Source: PALSA-612 sp964595575 (GTDB taxonomy: Bacteria > Actinomycetota > Thermoleophilia > Gaiellales > Gaiellaceae). Taken from it: DNA of 45,604 nucleotides. Position numbers and translations under genes: made by a program. The notes beneath the pieces were generated by a model. It was not told where the DNA came from and searched no databases. It worked only from the letters and a program-made list of their open reading frames with translations. The DNA lies in NCBI GenBank assembly GCA_964595575.1, contig CAZQRA010000019.1, positions 1 through 45,604 of the forward strand, written 5' to 3'. Shown here piece by piece: positions 1 to 8,142 of the stretch (positions are counted from its first letter, which is position 1; each line of letters begins with the position of its first letter).

Positions 1-42
1 CTCGTAATGATGGGGTCCCCGGTTCGAGTCCGGGCGTCGGCT
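1..42 (+). tRNA. tRNA-Thr(CGT), 3' part only
   Basis: The window opens inside a tRNA. Bases 1-7 form a seven-base anticodon loop, C-T-CGT-A-A, giving anticodon CGT (Thr). The T arm follows, with stem CCCGG at 18-22, loop TTCGAGT at 23-29 and stem CCGGG at 30-34. The 3' acceptor strand CGTCGGC is at 35-41 and the discriminator T at 42. No CCA is encoded. The 5' half lies outside the window, so the acceptor stem cannot be checked. Confidence 0.85.
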
Positions 43-47
43 CAAGA

Positions 48-71
48 AAAGGCCCTGGAAACAGGGCCTTT
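48..71 (+). terminator. Intrinsic terminator after tRNA-Thr
   Basis: A perfect 10-bp stem, AAAGGCCCTG / CAGGGCCTTT, closes a GAAA tetraloop six bases after the tRNA. The 3' arm ends in TTT and runs into CTGTTTG. It most likely ends the tRNA transcript and insulates the downstream reductase. Confidence 0.8.
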
Positions 72-192
72 CTGTTTGTCGGGTAGGCGACGCTCAGGAC
101 CGTGGGCCACGCGGGCGAGCGAGGCTGCGTCAGCTCGGCGGGGCCAGGGCCTAATCTGCTTGAGCACGGACCTATCGACCGGAGGCGAGGTG

Positions 193-1377
193 ATGGAGAT
201 GCGCAGGTACCGCTACCTGATCGTGGGCGGGGGCATGACCGCCGACGCCGCCTGCAAGGGGATCCGGGAGCTGGACGGCGAGGGCTCGATCGGCCTAGTC
301 GGGGACGAGCCCCACCCCCCCTACAGCCGACCGCCGCTCTCCAAGGGCCTGTGGAAAGGAGCGCCCGAGGAGAAGGTGTGGCGGCGCACGGAGGAGCTGG
401 GCGTCGACCTCCACTTGGGTCGGCGGGTGGTCTCGCTCGACCTCGAGGCCCGCCGGGCGACCGACGACCAGGGGGAGACCTACGCCTACGAGCGGCTCCT
501 GCTCGCCACCGGCGGCCGCCCTCGGCGCCTTTCCGGACCCGGCGAGGGGGCGATCTACTTCCGCACCCTCGACGACTACCGGCGCCTGCGCGCCCTCGCC
601 CAGGAGGAGGGCTCGAGCTTCCTCGTCGTCGGGGGCGGCTTCATCGGCTCGGAGATCGCCGCCGCCTTGGCCACGAGCGGGCGACGGGTGACCATGGTCT
701 TCCCCGAGGATGGGATCGGCGGCCGCCTGTTCCCCGCCGACCTAGCGGAGTTCCTGAACGGCTACTACCGCGAGCGGGGGGTGGAGGTGGTCCCGAGAGA
801 GACGGTGACCTCCCTCGCCGGGGATGCCTCCCGCGCCGCCACGACGGGGAGCGGGCGCGTGCTCCAGGCCACCGCGATCGTGGCCGGCCTGGGGATCGAG
901 CCCGAGGTGGAACTTGCCCGCTCGGCGTCGCTTCCGGTCGAGGACGGCATCGTCGTGGACGAGCTGGGCCGCGTGGGCGGCCGCGACGACGTCTTCGCCG
1001 CCGGGGATGTCGCCCGCTTCCCGGCCCCCCCTTTGGGCAGCCTCCGGGTCGAGCACGAAGACCACGCCAACGGCCACGGCCGGGCGGTGGGTCGGAACAT
1101 GGCGGGGGCGGGTGAGCCCTACGACCACCTGCCCTTCTTCTACTCCGACCTCTTCGACCTCGGCTACGAGGCCGTAGGCGAGCTCGATTCGCGGTTGCGC
1201 ACCGTGTCCGACTGGAGGGAGCCCTACCGGGAGGGCGTCGTCTACTACCTGGACGGCCAGGACCGGGTACGGGGCGTCCTCCTCTGGAACGTGTGGGGCA
1301 GGGTGGACGAGGCCCGGGCGCTCGTGCGCAGCGCCCAGCCGGTCGACCCCGGGTCCCTGGCGGGGCACATCGCCTGA
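193..1377 (+). CDS. FAD-dependent pyridine-nucleotide reductase (ferredoxin/rubredoxin reductase-like)
   Basis: About 394 residues, the usual size for the AIF/ferredoxin-reductase/rubredoxin-reductase class. It likely moves electrons between NAD(P)H and a small redox carrier in the cytoplasm. Visible are an N-terminal FAD motif (YLIVGGGMTADAA), the segment YSRPPLSKGLWKG typical of this class, a second Rossmann motif for NAD(P)H (FLVVGGGFIGSEIAAAL) and the C-terminal FAD motif VFAAGDVARF. A reductase-type C-terminal domain follows. The ATG at 193 is chosen because GGAGG lies 7 nt upstream and the FAD motif starts just after it; a longer open frame upstream would run through the tRNA terminator. 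TAATCT at 152-157 is a possible -10. The electron acceptor is unknown, as no ferredoxin gene is adjacent. Confidence 0.88.
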   Translation: MEMRRYRYLIVGGGMTADAACKGIRELDGEGSIGLVGDEPHPPYSRPPLSKGLWKGAPEEKVWRRTEELGVDLHLGRRVVSLDLEARRATDDQGETYAYERLLLATGGRPRRLSGPGEGAIYFRTLDDYRRLRALAQEEGSSFLVVGGGFIGSEIAAALATSGRRVTMVFPEDGIGGRLFPADLAEFLNGYYRERGVEVVPRETVTSLAGDASRAATTGSGRVLQATAIVAGLGIEPEVELARSASLPVEDGIVVDELGRVGGRDDVFAAGDVARFPAPPLGSLRVEHEDHANGHGRAVGRNMAGAGEPYDHLPFFYSDLFDLGYEAVGELDSRLRTVSDWREPYREGVVYYLDGQDRVRGVLLWNVWGRVDEARALVRSAQPVDPGSLAGHIA

Positions 1378-1449
1378 GCGCTCCTGTCGGCCCGCCTTGT
1401 CCCCTGGCGGGGGGAGGAGTCGCCGGCTGGCCCCAGAAAGGGAAAGCCG

Positions 1450-1914
1450 ATGCGGTGGAAGGTCGCCGGCTTCCTCGCCGCTTCCGCTCTCGCCTTCCTG
1501 GTGGCGCAGAGGTGGCCCGCCTCCCAGGCCCTGACCGGCCCTGGAGTCATCCGCGTGACCGACGAGGAGATCCGTCACCTCAGGCTCGACAACGGCAAGC
1601 GGGGCCTCACCGCGGGCGACGTCGAGATCACCCGCAGCCTCCTCTTCAACCGGCGGATCACCCCCAAGGCGATCGGGCACGGGGAGCTCGTGTGCACCCA
1701 CGTCACCCGCAGCCTTCGCGTCTGCATGGGAACCTACGTCCTTCCCAAGGGCAAGCTGGTCGTGGGCGGTACCGTCCTCTACCGGCAGCTCTTCCAGCTC
1801 GCCGTGCTGGGCGGCACCGGCCTCTACGACAACGTGAGGGGTACCTTGACGGCCACCCTCCTTGCCGAGCGTCCGCGGCGGGAGAGCGTGCTCGTCTTTC
1901 GGCTCACGGTCTAG
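1450..1914 (+). CDS. Secreted allene-oxide-cyclase-like barrel protein
   Basis: 154 residues with an N-terminal signal segment (positive MRWK, hydrophobic stretch to about residue 20). The rest is rich in beta-strand patterns. Paired glycines and segments such as GHGELVCTHVTRSLRVC and GGTGLYDNVRGTLTA resemble the allene-oxide-cyclase/dirigent-like barrel fold, in which small secreted bacterial members are common. The two cysteines could form a disulfide. A purine-rich GGGAAAG lies before the ATG. It follows the reductase by about 70 nt on the same strand and may share its transcript. Enzymatic activity is not assured; many bacterial homologues have no known function. Confidence 0.7.
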   Translation: MRWKVAGFLAASALAFLVAQRWPASQALTGPGVIRVTDEEIRHLRLDNGKRGLTAGDVEITRSLLFNRRITPKAIGHGELVCTHVTRSLRVCMGTYVLPKGKLVVGGTVLYRQLFQLAVLGGTGLYDNVRGTLTATLLAERPRRESVLVFRLTV

Positions 1915-1926
1915 GACCGGGCTCGG

Positions 1927-4389
1927 TCAGCGGGCGAGGCCGGATCGGCCGGCTCGAGACGGGCTGGACGAGGCCGGGGAGGCAACCTCCTGATCGAGGA
2001 GGGCACGAATCTCAGCCAGGAGCACCTCCGGCGGGAAGGGCTTGTGCACGAGCACGGCTCGCTCCCAGGTCAGGCTTCCCTCCAGGCCGGCGAAGGCGGC
2101 GGCCCGCTCCGGGTAGCCGGAGACGTAGACGACCTTGAGCTCAGGTTGGATGCGCTGCAGGACGCGGGCCAGCTCGGGGCCGCTCAGATCGGGCATGACC
2201 ACGTCGGTCACGAGGAGGTCGATCGGCTGCTCGCCCTGGTCGGTGAGGCGCAGGGCCTCGGCGGCGCTCGAGGCGGCCAGCACCCGGTAGCCGTGCTGCT
2301 CGAGGATCGTAGCCAGGGGCTCCCGCACCATCTCGTCGTCCTCCACCAGGAGGATCGTCTCCGCGCCCCGGCTGGGGGCTCCCGGCTCTGGGGCGGGCAC
2401 CATCGGCTGGGGAGCGTCGGCGCTCCGGGGCAGGTACACCGAGAAGGTGGATCCGGCTCCGGGGGCGCTCCGCACCTCGATGCGCCCTCCCATGCGGGTG
2501 ACGATGCTGTGGACGACGGCCAAGCCGAGTCCGGAGCCCTCGCTCTTGGAGGTGAAGAAGGGCTCGAAAATCCGAGCCTGGTCGGCGGGCGGGATTCCGA
2601 CTCCGGTGTCGGTCACCTCGATCACGATGAAGCCTCGCTCCTCTGCCCGTCCCTTCTCGGTCAGGGCCTGCACCGGGCGGACGACGATGGTGAGGCGTCC
2701 TCCCCTGGGCATGGCATCCCGGGCGTTCACCACCAAGTTCATCACCACCTGCTCGAGCTGGGCTCGATCCATGTGGACGAGGCCGGCCTTCCGATCCAGA
2801 GCGAGCTGGAGCTCGATGGTCTCGCCGATCAAGGGCTCGAGCATCTCCGCCAGCGAGGCCACCACGGCGGAGGGGTCGAGGAGCTCTCGCCGCCAGGACT
2901 GCCCGCGGCTGAAGGCGAGGAGCTGGCGCACGAGCGCGCCTGCCCGCTCGGCGGCCTCGTCGATGGCCTGCACCAGCCCCCTCTCCTCCGCTTCCGCCCC
3001 GAGCCGGGCGGTGAGGAGCCATGCCTCGGCCTTGATGGCCAAGAGGATGTTGTTGAAGTCGTGGGCGATGCCGCCGGCCAGGCGTCCGACTGCCTCCATC
3101 TTCTGGGCTTGGCGGAGGCTCTCCTCCAGACGGCGCCGGGAGACAGCGGCGGCGAGCAGGCTGGCGACCGCGTGGAGGAAGAGCTCCTCGTCGCGGCTGA
3201 AGAACCTGGGTTGGGCCGCGTAGGCGCCCAGGGCGACGAGGGGCCGGCCCGGCTCGGCAACGGGGACGGCGATCCCCTCCGCCGCTCCGTACTCAGCGAG
3301 GGAGGCGGGCGCCGGGAGGCTGACCTCTCTGTCGAGGGAGGGAAGCTCGAGCCGCTCCTCCGGCCAGCCCACGCCCGAGACGAGGACGAGCGTCTCCCCG
3401 TCGGGGGCGAGCTCGAAGATGGCCGCGTACTCGACCTGGAGGGTGTCGGCGATGGCTCGAGCCGCGGCGGCAAGCAGCGTATCGAGGTCGGCCTCGGCCA
3501 GAGCGAGCCGGCTCACGTCGGCTACCGCCCGTTGCCGAGCCAGGTTGCTCTCCAGCGCCCGCTTGCTGTCGACGAGGGAGGCGGTCATGGCGTTGAAGGC
3601 CGCCGTCAGCTCTCCCACCTCGCCGGGGCCCGTCTCCCGCAGCCGAGCGCCCAGGTCGCCGGCGGCGACGCGCTTGGCCCCCTCGGCGGCCTCCCGCACC
3701 GGACGGGCGATGGCCCGAACGAGGTAGACGGCGAAGGCGAGAAGGAGGCCGGCGGAGGCTGCGAGGGCGGCCACCGCAAGCCACAGGGCGCGGGCAGACT
3801 CTCGGCGGGCGCTGGCCGCAAGCGCCGAGGCCCTCGCGCTCTCCTCGCCCAGGAAGCGGGCGAGCTGCCGCCGGATGGCGGCCATGCGACGTTCTCCCTC
3901 GCTGGTCGCCAGGGGAGTGCGGGCGGCGGCCGGGCTGCGCTCGGCGATGCGCACCAAGGGAGCGGAGTAGTCCGCCTCGTAGGCCCGGATCGCCTCTTTG
4001 AGGGAGCGAAAGCGGCGAAGCTCCTTCGGGTGGCCGCGGAGCAGGGTCTCGAGCGCGGCCAGCCGGCCGGGAAGAGCCAGGCGAGCCTTCTGCCACGGCG
4101 CCAAGAGCCGGGGATCCCCGGTGATGACGAACCCGCGCATGCCTGTCTCTAGGTCGAGCACGAGCTTCTGGAGACCCAGGGCGGCCACGGTCACGTCCTT
4201 GGAGCGGGCCCCCCGGTCGGCGGCGTGGCGCATGGCGATGAGGCCGAGGAAGAGCACCGCGAAGGCTCCTGCCAGGAGGAGGGCGAGGACGCAGGTAGCC
4301 GCCGCCATGCGCGCGCCCAGCGACCCCCGTACCCCCGCCCGGCCCGGTTGGGCGGGAGGGACGTTCCCAGCGGGCGTACTCGAGCTCAT
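1927..4389 (-). CDS. Hybrid sensor histidine kinase with C-terminal receiver
   Basis: About 820 residues, inner-membrane sensor. In order: one transmembrane helix near the N-terminus; a CHASE3-like periplasmic domain (LVLDLETGMRGFVITGDP); a second helix (LWLAVAALAASAGLLLAFAV); HAMP; GAF; HisKA with H-box GRLAGGIAHDFNNILLAI; HATPase_c with N box (VVMNLVVNARDAMP), G1 (VTDTGVGIP) and G2 (GSGLGLAVV); and a receiver with acidic pair VEDD, phospho-acceptor Asp in VTDVVMPD and Lys in HKPFPP. All catalytic residues are present. The ATG at 4389 is preferred because GAGGGTGG lies just upstream. An in-frame ATG at 4416 lacks such a site but cannot be excluded. It is followed downstream on the opposite side by HD-GYP and two LuxR-type regulators, which are plausible partners. 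The signal is unknown. Confidence 0.9.
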   Translation of the reverse strand: MSSSTPAGNVPPAQPGRAGVRGSLGARMAAATCVLALLLAGAFAVLFLGLIAMRHAADRGARSKDVTVAALGLQKLVLDLETGMRGFVITGDPRLLAPWQKARLALPGRLAALETLLRGHPKELRRFRSLKEAIRAYEADYSAPLVRIAERSPAAARTPLATSEGERRMAAIRRQLARFLGEESARASALAASARRESARALWLAVAALAASAGLLLAFAVYLVRAIARPVREAAEGAKRVAAGDLGARLRETGPGEVGELTAAFNAMTASLVDSKRALESNLARQRAVADVSRLALAEADLDTLLAAAARAIADTLQVEYAAIFELAPDGETLVLVSGVGWPEERLELPSLDREVSLPAPASLAEYGAAEGIAVPVAEPGRPLVALGAYAAQPRFFSRDEELFLHAVASLLAAAVSRRRLEESLRQAQKMEAVGRLAGGIAHDFNNILLAIKAEAWLLTARLGAEAEERGLVQAIDEAAERAGALVRQLLAFSRGQSWRRELLDPSAVVASLAEMLEPLIGETIELQLALDRKAGLVHMDRAQLEQVVMNLVVNARDAMPRGGRLTIVVRPVQALTEKGRAEERGFIVIEVTDTGVGIPPADQARIFEPFFTSKSEGSGLGLAVVHSIVTRMGGRIEVRSAPGAGSTFSVYLPRSADAPQPMVPAPEPGAPSRGAETILLVEDDEMVREPLATILEQHGYRVLAASSAAEALRLTDQGEQPIDLLVTDVVMPDLSGPELARVLQRIQPELKVVYVSGYPERAAAFAGLEGSLTWERAVLVHKPFPPEVLLAEIRALLDQEVASPASSSPSRAGRSGLAR

Positions 4390-4489
4390 GGGTCCACCCT
4401 CTGCCCACTCTGTCATCGGTCGCCAGGGCCGGGGGGAGGACGCTCGATCGGGGGAGAAGGTGGCAGGGCCGGACGGCCCACGCCTTCGC

Positions 4490-5233
4490 CTACCGCAAGA
4501 GCGAGAGCGCGCGGGCCTCTTCCAGGCCGGCCATGAAGGCCGCGACCACCCGGGGATCGAAGCTCGTCCCGGCTCCCTCGCGGACGATGGCGGAGGCCTC
4601 CTCCGCCGTCATGGCCGGCCGGTAGGGCCGGGTCGAGACCAGGGCGTCGAAGACGTCGGCGACGGCAGCGATCCGCCCCTCGATGGGGATCGCCTCCCCG
4701 ACCAAGGCCAGCGGGTAGCCCGAGCCGTCGTAGCGCTCGTGGTGGGTGAGGGCGATGAGGGCTGCGAGCTGCATGAGGGGGCTGGGAGAGGAGGCCAGGG
4801 CTCGTTAGCCGATCTCGGGGTGGCGCTCGACCACCTGCCGCTCGCTCTCTGTCGAGGGGCCTGGCTTGAGGAGGAGGGAAGCGGGCACGGCCAGCTTCCC
4901 CAGGTCGTGGAGCTGGCTGGCAAGCCCGATGCGATCCGCCCGCTCTTCGCCTATGCCCAGCCTCCTCGCTACCAACCGGCAGTAGGCGCCCACCCGGGGG
5001 CCGTGGCCGGGATCCTCGCCTGAGCGGAGCTGGACGGCCCGAGCCAGGGAGGCGATGGCAGCCTCGCCCGGCTCCCCTCCTTCCTGCTCGCCGAGGGCTT
5101 CCTCGACCCAGGTGAGGGCGGTCCTCAGGCGGATCGCCGTCTCCTCCTCCCTTTCGGTCTCCCTCTCCGCCTCGCCCGGAAGCCCGCTACCGTCGGGTGC
5201 CTTTAGGGAAACGGTGGGGGCTTGTCGTCCCAC
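4490..5233 (-). pseudogene. HD-GYP domain protein interrupted by an in-frame TAA
   Basis: Read through one codon, this is a 247-codon HD-GYP protein, a family of cyclic-di-GMP phosphodiesterases. The N-terminal part has HDLGKL and RHPEIG. The C-terminal part has THHERYDGSGYP and ADVFDALVSTRPYRP. Both lie in the same frame, separated by a TAA at 4807-4805. In many homologues the sequence at this point reads HPEIGYRIL or HPEIGARIL, so a Tyr codon changed to TAA by one base fits. The GTG start at 5233 lies 1 nt after the stop of the upstream response regulator, suggesting translational coupling. Possibilities are a true nonsense mutation, two separately translated fragments (a Met exists at 4774), or a base error. 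As written, the HD and GYP halves are separated and the enzyme should be inactive. Confidence 0.75.
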
Positions 5234-5234
5234 C

Positions 5235-6119
5235 TTAGGAGATGAGCCTCGTCCGCACGGCGGTGGCCACCGCCTGGCTTCGGGTGTGGGCCCCCAGCTT
5301 GGCCATGGCCCGGCGCAGGTCGGCCCGCACCGTCTCGGCGGAGAAGAAGAGGCGGCCTGCGATCTCCTCGGCGGTGAGGCCGGCGGCGAGCAGGCGCAGG
5401 ATCTCGATCTCGCGGCCGTCGAGCCCGCGGGCGGCCGGGGAGTTGACGAGGAAGCTGAGGAGGGCGGGGTCGAGGTAGATCTCGCCCTCCGCCACCATGG
5501 TCACGGCTCGGGGGAGGTCGCCTAGGGGGGCGTCCTTGAGCAGGAAGCCGCGGGCGCCGCTCTCCAGGGCCGCCGCCAGGAGGCCCGCGTCGACTCCGGT
5601 GTAGAGGATCACGCCTGTCTCGGGGGCCGCCCCGCTCGCTCGGCGGGCGACCTCGGCTCCGTCGATGTCAGGGAGGCGGAGGTCCACCAAGGCCACCGCC
5701 GGCCTGTGAGCCGCGATGAGGTCGGCTGCCTGTCGGCCGGTGCCGGCGACGGCCACGACGTCCACGCCCTGGCGGACGAGGATGTCGCTCACCGCCCTGC
5801 TCACGATGGGATGGTCGTCGGCGACGAGGCAGGTGAGGGGGCGGGGAGCCGAGGGCAGCCGGCGAGGGGATCGACGAGAGGCAGGAAGGAGGCCGGACGG
5901 CCCCCGCTCCTTGGCCTCCTTGACCAGGGAAAGAGCGGAGACGAGGTCGGGCCGTCCCTCCCGGGAGAGGACCCTGTCCACCGCCTCCAGGTCGAAGAGG
6001 AGGCGAGCGGTGCCGGCGGTATCGCGCAGGACCCGCTCCCGGGTCGTCTCGGGATCCGGCGGCGCAGGGCGCGCTCGGCGCTCCCAGCGGCTGAGATGGG
6101 GTCGCTCCTTGGGGGACAT
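5235..6119 (-). CDS. NarL/LuxR-type response regulator with N-terminal extension
   Basis: 294 residues, about 80-90 longer than a standard NarL-type regulator. Residues 1 to about 95 are an extension with predicted helices (TARLLFDLEAVDRVLSREGR) and no recognised domain. A receiver follows (CLVADDHPIVSRAV, phospho-Asp in ALVDLRLPDIDG, Lys in FLLKDAPLGD), then a C-terminal LuxR helix-turn-helix (LLAAGLTAEEIAGRLFFSAETV). It is a DNA-binding transcription regulator. It ends 1 nt before the HD-GYP gene and probably shares its transcript. The C-terminal region TRSQAVATAVRTRLIS closely parallels the neighbouring regulator, so the two are probably paralogues from a duplication. Its cognate kinase may be the hybrid kinase nearby, which is inference from position only. 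Confidence 0.88.
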   Translation of the reverse strand: MSPKERPHLSRWERRARPAPPDPETTRERVLRDTAGTARLLFDLEAVDRVLSREGRPDLVSALSLVKEAKERGPSGLLPASRRSPRRLPSAPRPLTCLVADDHPIVSRAVSDILVRQGVDVVAVAGTGRQAADLIAAHRPAVALVDLRLPDIDGAEVARRASGAAPETGVILYTGVDAGLLAAALESGARGFLLKDAPLGDLPRAVTMVAEGEIYLDPALLSFLVNSPAARGLDGREIEILRLLAAGLTAEEIAGRLFFSAETVRADLRRAMAKLGAHTRSQAVATAVRTRLIS

Positions 6120-6192
6120 AGGTCGCGGCCTTTGGCCTGCTTCAGGATCGGGGCTCCTGCCGGCGCCGACAACCCCCCAAGTGGGCAGGCCC

Positions 6193-6207
6193 CCTCCAAT
6201 TTGGAGG
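6193..6207. promoter_or_regulatory. 15-bp AT-centred palindrome, possible operator
   Basis: CCTCCAA-T-TTGGAGG is a perfect inverted repeat with 7-bp arms and a one-base centre. It lies in the 117-nt gap between two response regulator genes. Its AT core stands out against the surrounding GC. It sits upstream of the 294-aa regulator and just past the stop of the other, so it may be a binding site for one of them. The function is inferred. Confidence 0.4.
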
Positions 6208-6236
6208 AGAAAGGAGGGCGGTCACAAGGGGCTATC

Positions 6237-6866
6237 TCAGCGGATGAGACCGCGGCGCAAGCCCTCGGCCACCGCCTGGGGCCGCGTCCTTGCCCCCAGC
6301 TTGGCCATGAGGTTGCGGATGTGGGTGCGCAGGGTATGGCGGGAGACGCCGAGCCTGGTTGCCACCTTGTCCGTGTCGAGGCCGGAGGCAAGGAGGGACA
6401 ACACTTCCTGCTCGCGAGGGGTGAGCAAGGGCACTCCTCCCTTCCCCCCAAGAAGCTGCGAGGCGGCGTTGTCCACGTACGTCTCGCCGCGGGCGACAGC
6501 CCGCACCGCCTCCACGATCTCCTCCACAGGGCTCTCCTTGAGGACGAGGCCATCCGCCCCCGAGGCCAGCCCCTCCTCGAGGAGGGAAGCATCCCCGAAC
6601 CCCGTGTACAGCACGACTCGCGTCGTCGCCGAGGTCGCCCGCAGCCTCCTCGTCAGCTGGAGCCCGTCCAGGCGGGGTAGCCGGACGTCGACCAGGGCGA
6701 CCTCGGGCTCGACCCGGCGCAGGAGCGAGAGGGCCTCCTCCCCGGTTCGAGCCGTGCCCGCGACCTCGATCCCTGCCTGGGCGAGGAGGCGGGCGAGGGC
6801 GTCCAGGACCGGAGGGTGATCCTCGGCGATGACGCAGCGTATGCGCGACTCGGCCGTCCCCGTCAC
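6237..6866 (-). CDS. NarL/LuxR-family response regulator
   Basis: 209 residues, standard length. Receiver domain: acidic pair in CVIAEDHPPVLDAL, phospho-Asp in ALVDVRLPRLDG, Thr/Tyr region VVLYTGFGDAS, Lys in LVLKESPVEE. LuxR domain: LLTPREQEVLSLLASGLDTDKVATRLGVS with recognition helix HTLRTHIRNLMAKLG. It is probably phosphorylated by a histidine kinase and binds DNA as a dimer. The GTG start at 6866 is the only start codon after the upstream stop. It is directly abutted by GAGGAG, too close for a normal Shine-Dalgarno, so the true initiation mode is unclear. It is a paralogue of the regulator just downstream. Confidence 0.88.
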   Translation of the reverse strand: MTGTAESRIRCVIAEDHPPVLDALARLLAQAGIEVAGTARTGEEALSLLRRVEPEVALVDVRLPRLDGLQLTRRLRATSATTRVVLYTGFGDASLLEEGLASGADGLVLKESPVEEIVEAVRAVARGETYVDNAASQLLGGKGGVPLLTPREQEVLSLLASGLDTDKVATRLGVSRHTLRTHIRNLMAKLGARTRPQAVAEGLRRGLIR

Positions 6867-6954
6867 CTCCTCGTGCGGTCAGGCTCGCCCTTCGCCTCCT
6901 GGATCGGCGGAGGCCGCCCCTCCCCCATGCCCCGCCAGGGGGAGAGGTGGGGAG

Positions 6955-6980
6955 GCGGGGGCGGCCCAAGCCGCCCCCGC
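6955..6980. terminator. GC-rich hairpin downstream of the alcohol dehydrogenase
   Basis: GCGGGGGCGG / CCGCCCCCGC form a perfect 10-bp stem with a 6-base loop (CCCAAG). It lies in the 269-nt gap (6867-7135) beyond the 3' end of the minus-strand dehydrogenase. No T tract follows on either strand, so it may be a rho-assisted or hairpin-only terminator. I see nothing else in this gap. Confidence 0.4.
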
Positions 6981-7135
6981 TAGGGGAGAGACTGAAGCGC
7001 GGGCACCGCGGCGGCCGTCCGGGCCGCCTGGGAGCGGGTGACCCGCCTCGCCCTTCAGCCTACGGGACGTCGCCCCGACCGGCCATCCCTCGACTGCGGC
7101 CAGGGGAGCCCGGGATGGGGTAGGGAGCGACGGCC

Positions 7136-8125
7136 TCAGCCGGCCACGGCCAGGACGGCCGCTCCCCGGATACGGCCGGCCCGCAGCCGGGCGAGCGCCT
7201 CGTTAGCCTGCTCCAGGGGGTAGACCTCGACCTCGGTGCGCACCGGGACCTGGGGCGCCAGGTCCAGGAACTCCTCCGCGTCCTTGCGGGTGAGGTTGGC
7301 CACCGAGCGCAGCACCCGCTCCCCCCACAGGATCTCGTAGGGGAAGGAGGGGATGTCGCTCATGTGGATGCCGGCGCAGACGACCGACCCCCCCTTGGCC
7401 GTGGCCCGCAACGCCGCCGGCACCAGCTCCCCGGCGGGGGCGAAGATGATGGCGCAGTCGAGCTCCTCGGGGGGCGGCCCCTCAGCGTCTCCTGCCCACT
7501 CGGCGCCCAGCTCGAGGGCCAGCGACTGGGCGGCCTCGTCGCCGCGGCGGGTGAAGGCGAACACCCGCCGTCCCTGGTAGCGGGCGACCTGGCAAACGAT
7601 GTGGGCGGAGGCGCCGAACCCGTACAGGCCGAGCCGCTCCCCCTCCCCGGCCAGGCGCAGGGCCCGGTAGCCGATGAGGCCGGCGCAGAGCAGCGGCGCC
7701 GCCTGGAGGTCGGGGTAGCCCTCGCTCAAGGGGGCGCAGAAGCGCTCGTCCGCGACCGCTAGCTCGGCGTAGCCGCCGTCGAGCTGGTAGCCGGTGAAGC
7801 GGGCCCGGTCGCAGAGGTTCTCGCGTCCGGCGAGGCAGTAGCGGCACTGGCCGCAGGTCCACCCTAGCCAGGGGATGCCCACCTGCTGGCCCGGCGAGAA
7901 GCGCTCGGCGTCGGGCCCCAGCCCCGCCACCCGTCCCACGATCTGGTGGCCGGGGACGAGGGGGAGCTTGGGCGAGGGGAGCTCGCCGTCCACGACGTGG
8001 AGGTCGGTGCGACACACACCGCAGGCCGACACCGCGACGAGAACCTGGCCCGGACCCGGGACCGGGTTGGGGAGCTCTGCTGGCCGCAGCGGGCGGCGGG
8101 GCTCGTCGAGGACCATGGCCCGCAT
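7136..8125 (-). CDS. Zinc-dependent alcohol dehydrogenase (MDR family)
   Basis: 329 residues, typical of medium-chain zinc alcohol dehydrogenases that oxidise or reduce alcohols/aldehydes with NAD(P)(H). The catalytic zinc region is at C38 (CGVCRTDLH) and H60 (PGHQIVG). The structural zinc lobe is C91-C94-C97-C105 (CGQCRYCLAGRENLC). The cofactor fold is around GLYGFGASAHIVCQVA. The usual GHE is GHQ here, as in a subgroup of these enzymes. The ATG at 8125 is used; another at 8116 is in frame, and neither has a clear ribosome site. The gene diverges from the hopanoid operon with only 17 nt between starts, so its promoter must overlap hpnC or its control region. The physiological substrate is not evident. 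Confidence 0.9.
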   Translation of the reverse strand: MRAMVLDEPRRPLRPAELPNPVPGPGQVLVAVSACGVCRTDLHVVDGELPSPKLPLVPGHQIVGRVAGLGPDAERFSPGQQVGIPWLGWTCGQCRYCLAGRENLCDRARFTGYQLDGGYAELAVADERFCAPLSEGYPDLQAAPLLCAGLIGYRALRLAGEGERLGLYGFGASAHIVCQVARYQGRRVFAFTRRGDEAAQSLALELGAEWAGDAEGPPPEELDCAIIFAPAGELVPAALRATAKGGSVVCAGIHMSDIPSFPYEILWGERVLRSVANLTRKDAEEFLDLAPQVPVRTEVEVYPLEQANEALARLRAGRIRGAAVLAVAG

Positions 8126-8130
8126 CGCGG

Positions 8131-8142
8131 TAGCATCGTTGC
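8131..8142 (+). promoter_or_regulatory. Leaderless promoter of the hopanoid operon
   Basis: TAGCAT (8131-8136) lies exactly 6 nt before the ATG of hpnC, with no Shine-Dalgarno. The spacing places the transcription start at or next to the A of ATG. The same arrangement recurs at other operon starts in the window. No -35 is recognisable. Confidence 0.55.

Noticed and set aside
2044..4152. A 702-codon open frame on the plus strand opposite the hybrid histidine kinase
   Set aside because: Its translation is Gly/Glu/Leu/His-biased without domains. The opposite strand carries a complete kinase with all motifs. Long antisense frames are expected at this GC content.
6955..6980. Calling the 10-bp GC hairpin a classical intrinsic terminator
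   Set aside because: No T tract on either strand. It is listed only as a low-confidence hairpin terminator.
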